NCBI GenBank assembly: GCA_013423325.1
Contig: BLJB01000001.1
Coordinates: forward strand, 409,150 to 473,149
Source: Usnea hakonensis
Taxonomy: Eukaryota > Ascomycota > Lecanoromycetes > Lecanorales > Parmeliaceae
Reading direction: 5' to 3'
Length of the DNA stretch: 64,000 nt
In this document: positions 35,361 to 46,023 of the stretch, piece by piece
How positions within the stretch are numbered: the first letter of the stretch is position 1
Layout: every line of letters begins with the position of its first letter
Made by a program: the position numbers and the translations under genes
The notes under the pieces: generated by a model
What the model was told of the DNA's origin: nothing
The model's database searches: none
Seen by the model: only the letters and a program-made list of their open reading frames with translations

Positions 35361-36868
35361 GCGCATCTCATTCTCTGCCTGAGCAGAAGAAACCAGGGCG
35401 ATGGACGACCAGACTCCAAGCTGTTCGAATTTCATATTCAGATGTATCCCTTTTATCAATTTATCATAGCCGGCGGACGAACAGCATCAGCGAGGGGTGA
35501 ACGGCGTCATTTGACGAAGCCCAGTACACGATAGAGGTTTCCAACCAGCGGCAAAGCAACAAAATGGGCCGGCTCGATTCAAGCACGGGTGGCGCATAAC
35601 AGATATCGTGGGATTGATGACCGAACTGCAATGGGAACTGGAATAATCATATTCCTTGGTCGGAGTTGCCATTCGAATGCGTCTTGTCTTTCTCACAATG
35701 GCCCTATTCGTCTTCTTTAATGTTCGAAAAGCGGTGTTTGGTGCGTTTTATTGCGGCTGCTGTAGCTACCATTTCATATACCTGCTCCTTTGAATCACCG
35801 GGAGGGTAGTACATTTGTGGTGGCACGGTACATTTGCACATGTGTATCATAGTTTCATGTGTCAATAGGGAAAAAATTGGTCCCTCTGTGTGCAAATGAA
35901 GCTTCGCGCTTACGAAATACTGTGAGGCGAAAAGGGTTCGCAAAGGTCCTAGAATAGCTAAATACTGACAAACTACATCCAGGGCGAATACGAGGAGCAA
36001 CATCTGTTTCGATGAGGCAGAGTGCATTGATATGGGCCAGCCTGATTCGAGAGGCTGAGACCATGTACTTCGGAGGCGCTACCAAAGAGCACAGTTTGTT
36101 CACAGCATAGTGCTAAGCCGCATTAAGTATACACCAAAGCCGACTCAGTCACTGAAAATTACTCAGATGACCGGAACTCCATGCGGCTTCACTCTCACCA
36201 CCCATCATCTCTGTTTCTCTGTCTCCATTCAGCCTCAACTAGCTGGATAATGACCACGCGCTCCGAACTTGGGCTTGACTGTTGCCGGCCTTGACATGCG
36301 GCTACTGGTATACTCATACCGCTACCGTCCAATAAAACGAACTCAACAGGGATTCTGCAACACCAGTCGACGTTGATCCGTTCGCGTCTTGACCGGTGGC
36401 AGAATCAGCTCCATGTTGGCATCAATACCGTCGGCACCACCACCACATCAAGCTGCAAATGACTCTAGCGTACCCGTTGTCCCCGGGCCTTTCTCCAGTG
36501 AAATTCAAGTTGATTCTAGCGCACTGGTCTCCAGCGGAATGCCTGGATGCTCGAATACTGTATTCAGAAGCCATGGGGGCGCGACCATATCGCCTTTTGG
36601 AAGGTTTGGCCGGCGTTTGTCTTCAAGCGCCGCCAAAGGGGGCTTACATTTCTTCAGTCTATCCTCTTTGCTCAGGTCCTTCCTCTTCAAGCAAGCTTCG
36701 AGCAAGTCTGTTGCCTGAAATGTGAGTAACACATTGTGCTTTAAAAGGTACATGATATTCCCATCAATTTTCATTACTGTAATAACCACCTCCCGTCGAT
36801 CCGTCACTGTTCTCAGCTTGCTTTTGTCTGAAGCGGCTCGACTGTTTGAAACCCTATATATGTACGAC
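35361..36868. other. Intergenic without recognised gene
   Basis: Contains the 3' region of the azf1-like gene and the upstream region of the SWIM gene. Between 36389 and 36720 all three plus frames and one minus frame are open, but none has a recognisable motif, and the donor-like GTGAGT at 36722 could belong to a 5' leader exon of the SWIM gene. Confidence 0.4.
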
Positions 36869-39036
36869 ATGCGTAAGCATCTTCGACATCGATACTTACC
36901 CTTCTCCTTGGAAACAAACCTCGAGAGGCTCATTAGAACCTCTCAAGTCGGCAATACTGACTTTGAGATCATAATCTAGCAGTCACCCGCTCTCAGGGCC
37001 AATTTCCCCAGCAAAGGCTAGGTCGGGCTCCTCAAGGCCCAGCTCGAGGGCGTCGCCGTCGCCGTGGCGGCGTCCTACGACCTCCACTACCTACAGCCCC
37101 TATCTCGGGTTACGCAGGTCTTCAGTAAGTGCATTTGCGGAGCAGAAATTGCCAGATGAAGATTTGGGTCGCAAGCCGTGTTCCTCGCACAGCGGCCTTG
37201 ATGTTTAACCCGGAAACACGTCTTGCAACTCACCCAGTGTTCCAGACGAGTCATGCTAAACCGCAAATGTACAGGTATGATACGCAGCAGCTGTCTCCTA
37301 GCTCTGCTCAGACAGCTGTCGAAGGTTTGGAGTCACCTTTCTCGGTCGAACTTGTACGACCTCACGGAGAAGGCAGCGATAAGTATTATGCCTTCCAGCT
37401 ACGTATTCCAGTTGCAGTGCGGGTATGTACTCTCAGTCGTCAACTATTCGAACGTTGAAAAACACACTGCTGACTTCAAATTGTCTGACTAGGTACACAA
37501 TCCGGCTGGAAACCGAGCTCTGCAAAATAGAGTTGAATGTACATGTCATGTTTATCGGAGCACGCAAAACGCATGTCCACATCTATATGTGAGTCCTACA
37601 ACGCAGGCAGGCAAGCTGCTAGAGAAAACTCAGTCCGAGGCACTAAGAACCTATTGCTTCCACATCGGTCTCGGGCAACAAATAAAGTAGTGAATCCATG
37701 ATCGATAGTTTTCTAGGTAACGCCCAGACTCGTTGGCTTATGGCGCCCTGATCGGAGATCTGTAGAGCTGCCATGTCTCGACTGCCACCCTCTTTGGCAG
37801 CTTACCTGCCAGATCCAAATCGTGACTAGATTATACTGACAGATGTAGTGGCTATTTGGGCGCTTTCATGCGGTATTGAGAGACGATCAGCAAGTGACCA
37901 GCTCGCAAGGCTCCACACAGATAGAAGTCACCTCTCGCTTGAGTGAGCTGTACCAAGTCATCGAGGAACGGCATCATTCCTTGTCCAGGGACCTCAATAA
38001 TGTAGGAGGGGACGACGAACATTCTGAAGATGATGAAGATGAAGAAGACGTTGAAGATGACGATGATGACGGAAATGGCGATGAAAATGACGACTCAAAT
38101 AGAAAGGTAGACTCCCTGTGTGATATTCTCTCAAGCTTTGATGAGAGTCGCACCCCAAGTGAGTACAAGCTAGATGTCATCGACCAGGAGCGGCGACCAG
38201 TGTCCTTTGAGGACATATTAATCCCAGGAAACATCTACCGAACAATCTATCGCCTTGCAATCTACGATGAAGCCTTCTTTCGGCGCCTGCGGCAGGTTGT
38301 GCCACCCAATATGACTGCCATGTCTTACAACAATAAACAATATTGGCGAGCACAGCTTGCTATTCAATGCCTGCACCAATATGCTCGGGCTGGACCTCAA
38401 ATCGCACACCCAAGTGAAAATGGTGAATAGCCTCGCTGATTTATCTCTTCTCTTGTCTATTGCTAGAAAATTGCGTCTTGAAGGAAGGTTGCTAATTCCC
38501 GAAATGTAGTACCAGAGCAATGGAGGGAGATGAATGTCCCCAGATGTGCACACGCTCTCCGCTGGCTCGTGCACCAGATGTGTGTAGATCTCGACAGCAG
38601 GACCACTGACACCCCCCTCGACATCGGACCGGTATCTCTCCTAGCGGAGAACCTGACCGGCCTCATCGAAGAGGTGTGCCGTCACAACCGGGACGTGTAC
38701 GAAGGGAGCCGCTGGAACAGAGACCGAGACCCCAACGAGCCTGACCGGGAACGCAACTTATATTCTTACCTAATCGGAAATCCTCCCTTCATCCCATCAT
38801 CTCCCCCCTGGATGAGAGATTGCTTTGTCATTGACAGGCTACGAGCTTTTCCCGCCGCGGGGCGGAGGCACCTTTTCGACCGTTTGGCCGCCGTGAAGGG
38901 GAAGATCGATACCTTTGAGGCTGACGATATGCCCCATTCTCGTGTGTACACAGCCAGACTGGAGGTTCTGTTGAACGATTACGACACTACGGCCGATGAA
39001 CCTTGGTCTTCTTCCGCTCGGGCACAACGTGCATAG
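36869..39036 (+). CDS. SWIM-type zinc-finger protein
   Basis: Six exons by hand: 36869-36872, 36980-37124, 37275-37422, 37493-37588, 37849-38422 and 38510-39036, giving 497 aa beginning MPVTRSQGQFPQQ. A basic stretch GPARGRRRRRGG is followed by the SWIM motif CTCHVYRSTQNACPH (CxCx9CxH), which binds zinc and mediates DNA or protein contacts. Then come WLFGRFHAVL, an acidic run of Asp/Glu (about residues 200-230) and a helical C-terminus. Every intron has a good donor and branch site (CTGACT, GCTAAAC, ACTGAC) and phases match. The start is the least certain part; an ATG nine bases upstream is also in frame. Function unknown. Confidence 0.75.
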
Positions 39037-39308
39037 GTCGGATCTGGATGCGACGGCTGTGCAGATCACTTCAGGTCTCTTCCACGTAGTCGAAGCCGCT
39101 TTTAGGAAGGTTCGACCGGTGGCGGTATATGGTAATACACAGAAATGGATGGCGTCAATTTCGAGCACACTTTGTCATATATATATACATATACGGGCTG
39201 GTCCTCGGTTATTGGAAATGCGTAATCAGGTTATCGTATATATTTGAACACATTGTCAACGTTCTCTTTGTCTCGCTCAAGGGAAATAGAAAGGCAGAGT
39301 GACAAACT

Positions 39309-40931
39309 CTACTGCAAATCTATGACCACACGACCAATCAAATTCCCCTCTTTCATCTCTTGAAATATCTGAAACGCCTCCGGTTAACAACGTCTGTCGA
39401 GAGAATGTCAGTATGGGCTTGTGGTCGCTTACCTCTGTCAGCTTTTCCATCTTCTCGATCTTAATGTGTGTCTTGACAATGCCCCTCGCTGCGAAGTCCA
39501 AACATTCAATTGCGTCCCTTCTGCTCCCCACCGCCACAGCGCAGATGTTCGCCTGCTTGAAAACGAGTGACTGTGGAAAACTCTTCGCAATTGGTTGAGG
39601 CGCTCCTTCAGGCATGCCAATGCAGACAAGAGTACCGTCGAACCGCAAGAAATCCAACGCCTGCGCATAAGCCTTGTTGCTTGCTGTACATACGAGCACG
39701 GCGCTCGCTCCGAGGCCACCTGTCACTCTCAGAACATCCTCCACGATTGAAGCGTCATCGTGGGCTGTAACGTCAATGAAGTGTTCGGCGCCGCAGTCCA
39801 TGACGACCTGCTTCTTGGAAGGAGCGTCAATGCCAATGACGCGAAGACCCATTCCGCCAGACGCTAGTTGACAGGCAATGTGACCTGCGTTCATTAATTA
39901 CTGAGGCAGACTTTACGTTGCATAGTGGGTTCACAAACCGAGACCACCACCAGCGCCCGAAATGACAATCCAGTCCCCAGATCTGGCTTTGGATTTGCGA
40001 AGGCCGGCATAAGTGGTCACGCCAGCACAGAGCATAGGCTTTCCGAAAATCAGCAAAGGCCGCGTCCAGCCAAACTAAACTGAAGTTCTCTCGGTGCATA
40101 CTTACAGCAGCATCCGCAGACTGTAAGCTGTCTGGGATTGGAGTAACATAGCTGCGTGTAGAAATTGAACCGAGTAAGTCTTGTAGTGAATCATCTAAGC
40201 TAGGTGCGAAGAACCTACCTAGCAGGACCGATGCAGTACTGCTGAAAACTGTGGACACCTTGTCAGAAGACTAGAATTGAAGGAAGATTCAGTCAACGTG
40301 GAAGCTTACGTGCCGGGGGTGTAATATCCGCTGATCTTTCCTTTTTGGCAAAGGCCATCAGCACCAGCCATGCACTGAGCTGTTCCCTACATGTCAACCA
40401 CAAGGAATTGGCTTGGTGAGTTGCTTGTTGCAAAGGATGAGCAGTCATCCATCACAACCCTTACTCACGACAACTTCCGCAGATTCCAGACACCCACTTC
40501 ACGCCGACACGATCGCCGATCTTGACAGTTGAGGATTCGCTGCCAGGCCCTAGCTTTACCACTTTCCCCACGCCTTCGTGGCCACCAACTTGGCCTACCG
40601 CAGTGGGATATGGGAGAGCGGCCCACTAGAAGCAGATTAGTGCGCGGCCTTGTTGCAATCCGAAGAGAGGAAAAGCCAAAGGGCGAAGGCCTACTGAGTT
40701 CTCCATGATGCCCAGGTCAGAGTGGCAGACGCCTGAATGAGTCCTACAGGCTGGAGTCAATACGGATCTCTGTCACGTGTCCGAGACTATTGAGGCGAGA
40801 TAGGGATCACACAGATTGATCAAGACCTCACCAGGCCCAGGCTCTGGAGTTTCCAGAGTCTCGATTTTGGTAGAAATCTTGCCAGGTTCATCATATACGC
40901 AAGCTTTGTGCTGCTTAGGTATATCAGACAT
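39309..40931 (-). CDS. Zinc-dependent alcohol dehydrogenase (MDR family)
   Basis: NAD-linked oxidation of primary alcohols or reduction of aldehydes, cytosolic. Nine exons: 40813-40931, 40695-40743, 40469-40625, 40310-40379, 40219-40248, 40106-40151, 39939-40038, 39433-39884 and 39309-39368, giving 360 aa. Catalytic zinc ligands sit in GVCHSD, GGHEG and PMLCAG. The structural zinc motif is restored only by splicing at 40379/40469: CGSCPQC followed by MAGADGLC (CxxCxxCx7C). The cofactor motif is GAGGGLG, and Asp in VIGIDAP favours NAD over NADP. Exon 5 is a 30-bp micro-exon. Resembles the yeast Adh1 type; substrate range cannot be read from sequence. Confidence 0.92.
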
Positions 40932-41916
40932 TTCGCAAGGGACAGCGTATCAGATGTAAAAATAAGAGATCAAAGGGTGATTGGAAGCAGAGAGCGAGTA
41001 TGGTTATTGTTACCAAGGTTGAGTTCTTTATATATATACTTGAGTATTGAGTGAGTAAAGTAAAGCTTAGAGGTAAGATAGGTAAGGTACGTAGGTATGA
41101 CGGGGGGCGGGAGGGGAGGTATTGGTGCGGGGTTTCTGCGGGGCTTAATTCCGCTGAAACTTCCCCACATTGATCTACCTTACCTTTCCAGATGGTGAGA
41201 CCAATTGAGATAGGGCCAAAGTGCTGCGTCATCTTTGGAAGGTTAAAACATTAACGTACGAGTACAAGCAAGGTGGTAGAGTAGGTACGTACGGTAGTGT
41301 AGTAGGTACGTAGCAGATCATATAGCAGATCAATACCTAGATAGGAAATAATTGGGAGAGGCAGGCAAAGAGGAAACCCATGGCTCAAGAAACACTCAGT
41401 TGCTGAGGTGCAGTAACATGTCTGGTGCGAGTACTCAGATCTGCTCATACTAAGTAAAGTGTCCAGAGCTTGTTGCTCGTGCCTTGCATCTTCCCTCCAA
41501 CAGGCGTCATCATCGTAATTAAAACCAAGCAACTGACATGATTTTGTTGCCTCAGCTCCCACGCAGTTGCAAGCAAGATCACAAGCAACTTTGAAAACGC
41601 TGACATCTTGCACCATCCTGTTCGATTCTCTGGGCCGGCAATTCGCATGCAAAGCGGACTTAGTAATAACCGGAGTAGGCAGCAAAGACAACGACTCCAG
41701 GCGGAGGTCCGGCCTTGCTAGGAGCTTATTCTGTTGGTAGCAATGAATCATCAGCAGATGCACAACTGGATACCGTGTCAGCGGTATCCCGGTCAATTTC
41801 TGAGTAATCCTTGTGATGACAGCTTTGAGAGGCATGACGGTTATATTTGGTCCTTTTTCGTCCTTCCCTGTAGCTGGACGGTTCCCAGTGTCATTCGATA
41901 CGATTTTTGCTGAAGT
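40932..41916. promoter_or_regulatory. Intergenic: ADH promoter and 3' region of the next gene
   Basis: Contains dense TAGGTAAGGTACGTAGGTA-type repeats (41060-41100) and GTAGGTACGTA repeats (41278-41315). A 194-codon minus-strand open frame (41251-41835) runs through the repeat at its C-terminus and looks non-coding. Confidence 0.45.
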
Positions 41917-42692
41917 CTAGTCCATGTAGAAGTCGCCTTTCAAAATTCTTTCCTGGAAGTGATCCGGCTGCTTGGGGGACTTTGGCATCTCCTTGATTGG
42001 CTGCTCGGTAGCTGACACACTGGCAGCCTTTTGATGGGTTGGAGGACCCGTCGGAAGGCCAGGCGAGGCTTGGCTGTTGATCGAAGCTGATCGTTCAGCC
42101 CTGTTTCTAATTTGCTCGGACCAATTGAACCCTTCCCCTAAATCCAAAGAGGGCACAGGTCAGCTTGCGGAGCGTAATGTTAGGATGAAGTTGAGAGGCT
42201 TAAGGACACACCTCGTCCTTTGACAGACGGGGCGGAAGAGGCATTCATGGAAGATTTATCGTTGGCGTTACCTGTTCCCCCTGTTTTGACATCTCGAAGT
42301 GCCTTCGCACCGAAGCTCATCCGTCGAGCGATTTGAGAAGTGGGCGATATGTTCGGTTCTGCATCGCCTTCTTCGATGGCACTCTCGCTGATGGAAGTGG
42401 AGGGCGAGCTGCCGCTCCCAAGACTGCTTTGCCGGTTCCTCATGTTGGCGAAAGCGGACGTTTGGGTTGGAGATCCTGCCATGCCGAGTGAAGCAATGGA
42501 AGTACGACGACGTTGTTGAGCCTGGGCATTGGCAGCTGCAGTTGTGATGGGACCGGGGTAAGCGGAGGAGCCATTACCGTTGGGAGGAGAACGACCGAAA
42601 AGCTCAGAGAGCTTTTGGCCAGGTGAGAAGGAAGCTCGTCGATTGGTAGTTGCCTCGGGAGTCGGGGGTGGTGAGTTCTCGTTGTTAGACAT
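41917..42692 (-). CDS. Small Ser-rich fungal protein, conserved C-terminal motif
   Basis: Two exons, 42212-42692 and 41917-42137 (74-bp intron), give 233 aa. The protein is Ser/Pro/Asn-rich with phosphorylation-prone RRxS sites (NRRASFS, RRRTSIAS, ARRMSFG). The splice yields GEGFNWSEQIRNRAERSAS, and the C-terminus is PDHFQERILKGDFYMD, a tail I know from uncharacterised ascomycete proteins. No domain is recognised. The RRxS sites suggest a target of PKA-like kinases (inference). Confidence 0.82.
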
Positions 42693-43392
42693 TCGGAGGA
42701 GTTGTTAGAGATGCCCTATTGATACGTGACACTTGGGAAGACTGCAAATTCGGGGGAATCCCTAAAAGCTTATTGCTTTTGTTTGTTTGTTTGTTTGTTT
42801 GTTTGTTTGTTTGTTTGTTTGAGTGGATCGGACGGAATTAGGCGAACCGTATGATAAAGCTTGGAGGGATCAAGTTAAACGGGGAGAGTCGAGAGGGATA
42901 GTTGTCTCTATCAATGGGTTTCTTGAACCAAGCAGGCAAGGGATGGTGGTTTCGAGATCGTCGATGTATTTTGCGGGGAAGCTTACCCGCTAAGCTTGAG
43001 TGTTAGCGTGCACGGGGCTTATCAAATCGGTCAATGGCTCATTGTACCTGCTTTATCCTTGTATGAGGGGTAGCGCCTCCACAACTGTATACTTTTTTAG
43101 GTGCAATGACCACGAGTAGAGCCTCTAACATATACGGACGATCCTACGGTGGAGGCTATATTTATCATCATTTTCGCAAATGATGGAGGCCGACAATGCA
43201 GTAGAAAATGGTTGCGCGGGTGTTCTTCAAGCATTTTATAGGCGCTAACTACAGTTCTCCATTTCCTCGTGGCATGTGGAGACTCGAACAGGATTGCAAA
43301 GCTGCTCGCTCTAATTTCGACAGGCGGGTGTAGATTTGAGCGTTATGACTTGATCATTAATATCTTCGAGTCGTCAGCCACTCATAGTCCTA
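42693..43392. other. Intergenic with microsatellite
   Basis: Upstream region of the 233-aa gene, containing the (TTTG)11 run, and downstream region of pxr1. A 129-codon plus-strand frame at 43269-43658 overlaps pxr1 antisense and looks spurious. Confidence 0.45.
42778..42821. repeat. (TTTG)11 microsatellite
   Basis: Eleven perfect TTTG units, about 86 bp upstream of the ATG of the minus-strand 233-aa gene, so likely in its promoter or leader. Confidence 0.95.
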
Positions 43393-44480
43393 CTACGCAG
43401 GCCGATCTATACATACTTCATTCAATGCCTTGTTGTCCATCATACACATCTTCTTATGCTGTATGTACCGGTGGCGTACACCAAGTCTGCCAGCTCCAAG
43501 CCCTTGTGAGAGCCTGGTTGAGGAGTCGGTCCCGCAAAGAGGACTTGATGCTACAGCAGCTTCTCCAATACCTGGGCCCGGAGATTGGATGGAGTCTGAC
43601 GATGGCAAGGTTGGTGGATGCTTTGGCACTTTCAAAGGCTGCCTTGCATCTCTTTTAAAACGGCGTTTGAGCTTGCGTTCCGTCTTTTCCGCCTGCTTTC
43701 GGATTTTATCCACCTGAGACTGATGGCATACGTCCTTTGGCGGTGTATGCGATTCCCGCTTTGATACAACTGAAGGGTTACCTTGGGATCGGTTCCTTAC
43801 CACGCTCCAGTTGATCCCCTTGCTGGACTCCTCCACACTCTTATCATTGCCTGATGTCTTCCCCCTCTTGTTTTTCTGCCGATTCGAGAGTTCTGACCGT
43901 CCCTCTCGTGGGCTAATTGCTTCCGGCAGCGTTCCTTGTGCCGGGTCTGGACTTTGCATTTGCTGAGAATTATTCCATCTATCCTTGCCACCGTTCACAC
44001 AGTCCCTCAATTCAGCTCTGACCAATAAGCCTCCACTAACGAATCCAAGCTTGCCCCAGCGTTGATCGACGTAGGCGGAACCTTTAAGGGTTGACCTGTG
44101 AGCTCGATCCTTTTCCAATTCTATTGTGCTTCTACCATTCAAGCGACCTAGTAGATCCTCAAATAAAGCAAGGCCTGTAGTTTCTTTCCCATCACACTCT
44201 GGTTCGTGCTTCGCACCTAGACCCAGGCTGTCGTCCTTGAGCCTAATTCTTATATGGGGAACACTAGCCGCCGAGCGCAGCTCTGAGTAAGACGCTCCAA
44301 GTAGGTCTCCGGGTGTCCAGCCATGAGATTGAAGTATCTTTTGACCATATTTGGTAGCCGAACGGCTCCAGGCTGTATTGTTGGGGTCGTGGGAGAGCTT
44401 GACACGTCTGTTCAAGTTAGAAAGGCGCGAGAAGGGATAGACCTTCAATTTGCTCACTTCTTGGAAGCACCAAGTCCCAT
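43393..44480 (-). CDS. pxr1: G-patch protein Pxr1 (PinX1-like)
   Basis: Nucleolar cofactor of the Prp43 helicase in rRNA/snoRNA maturation; PinX1/Pxr1 also inhibits telomerase. Two exons, 44458-44480 and 43393-44407, give 345 aa. The tiny first exon encodes MGLGASKK and joins RVKLSHDPNNTAWSRSATKYG, the start of the G-patch (about 8-70: YGQKILQSHGWTPGDLLGA ... KDDSLGLGAK). TGLALFEDLLGRLNG is the second conserved block. A basic helix (KIRKQAEKTERKLKRRFKR) sits where relatives have a KK[DE]-repeat tail, and the last about 70 residues look atypical. The intron has a textbook TTCTAAC branch site. Confidence 0.88.
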
Positions 44481-44777
44481 ATCATTCAGCTTGATCAAAT
44501 GGAGAAGCAACTGTAGACTGTAAAGCAAAGTATATTAAAAATGTCAAAAATGTCTGAGAATCTTCGGTACCCTCGGTAGGTACCGAAAGTACCTTAGGTT
44601 CCCTAAAAAGCTTATTTGAGCTAGACTTGCACGCGGCAAGGGCGGCGCTCAGTAGGGCTCGAACAAACCATACAACCTAAGGTACATGTTACACTTAACA
44701 ACCCGAACCTCTTCAATGATCCCTTTCTTGCGTGTATATATGGTGTGACCCTAGGAAAATCAATCTAGGATTTCCTG

Positions 44778-45381
44778 ATGGCACCGGTGCGGGTCTCCAA
44801 GCCACAACGTGTACAAGAGCGGGCATTGGCCCTGAACGATGAAAGTCAAGTCGAAGAAACGTTTCAGCCAGGATCCCAGAGCTCCGATGACGACCAAGTC
44901 ACCAAATTGGCTACTAGGATGCAGAGAGAGGTCTTCTTGTGTTCAAGCCTCAGCCACGAGTCATAAGGTCTAATAGCCTCCTAGTCTAGGAAGCGTCGAG
45001 AGGCTCGTCGCATGGTCATCATAGATTCATATCGAGAGGCAGTCAGAAAGATAGAGCATAGAATGAACACGAAATTTGAGGACATCACTAGGCGAATGTA
45101 AGCGTACATTTATCCTATTTATTGCTTTTCTAATTAAGAACAGGATCAAAAGGCACCAGCTCCAAATGAAAAAGCTCAACGACCTGATGCAAAGAAGATC
45201 AATCCTCGAAGCAAAATTGTTTGCCAGCTCGCAGAATATCGAGAGTGCCTTCATCTATGCCGACAAGGCGCTTGCATTGGCATTTGGGCGCCGTCTTCAG
45301 AATATTGGGAAGCACCAGAAGGTGAAATTCCAGATATTCATAGTCATAGCCGTTGAAGCTGATGTTTCCTTTAGGTGCTGA
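44778..45381 (+). CDS. Putative small coiled-coil protein
   Basis: Three exons by hand, 44778-44930, 44994-45097 and 45144-45381, give 164 aa starting MAPVRVSKPQRVQERAL. An acidic, Gln/Ser-rich N-terminus precedes a long charged helix (RMQRERREARRMVI ... QLQMKKLNDLMQRR), predicted coiled coil, then a short hydrophobic C-terminus. Frame continuity across three exons supports it; the first donor (GTCTTC) is weak and the last exon may contain a further intron. It is divergent from pxr1 (297-bp gap). I do not recognise a family. Confidence 0.5.
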
Positions 45382-46023
45382 TTCCATAACCACACAATAA
45401 TTCTCAAATCTGTTGTGACGGATACCGATGATGACTGAGCTACATTCCTGAAGTGCGAGAACTTTGAGCATGAGCAACCATACTCACTTTGCAACAGCTT
45501 CTGTTGTCTTAGCTCGCTTCGATGTATCGATTCTTGGCTTCTATCACACAATGCAGCCTTTTCCCTCAGTCCAACAGTCCGTAGAACGTAACGATCAGCT
45601 CATCAGAAGGATAGTTTCCTTCGGATTGATAGGATTGAGTTTATGCGAGTCTGAGATCTCAACCTGTCCATCTTGTCTGGCACTGCGTTTGCCACAAACC
45701 GTAGTTTCGTAGAATACGCAAAACCTGTGATAGTAATCGTTGGAAGTTCCTAGACGCGCAGTGGATTGGAATAGATTAGAAGGCGAACTTCGCTTCTGAG
45801 TATTACATCGTTGTTGTGGAGAGAAAAGCCTAGTGCTCCACGTCGCACTAATAGTGATGATGGTATGAGTCTACGGCCAGGTTGTCAAAGTCTTTTGCGC
45901 CGATGACGAGTATGTTGCGTGTAGGTGAATAAAGAAAAGGGATCAGATTGCTCGACCATCTCCACTTGTCTCTCGCAAAGTTGCCCTCGTTGGGAGCTTA
46001 TTACAACTTACAAGTTTTAACCC
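45382..46023. promoter_or_regulatory. Intergenic upstream of the synaptojanin-like gene
   Basis: No gene recognised. A few open frames of 80-90 codons lack familiar motifs. Confidence 0.45.

Noticed and set aside
36389..36933. Overlapping open frames on both strands
   Set aside because: Three plus frames and one minus frame are open together, which signals base composition rather than coding; no motif.
37773..37821. ATG and MSRLPPSLAAYLPDPN-like frame as first exon of the SWIM gene
   Set aside because: Its only donor leaves a 27-bp intron, and the upstream exon with the SWIM cysteines joins the acceptor at 37848 in frame.
41251..41835. 194-codon minus-strand frame
   Set aside because: Its C-terminal part translates the GTAGGTACGTA repeats (RTYYTTVRTYSTT); no conserved feature.
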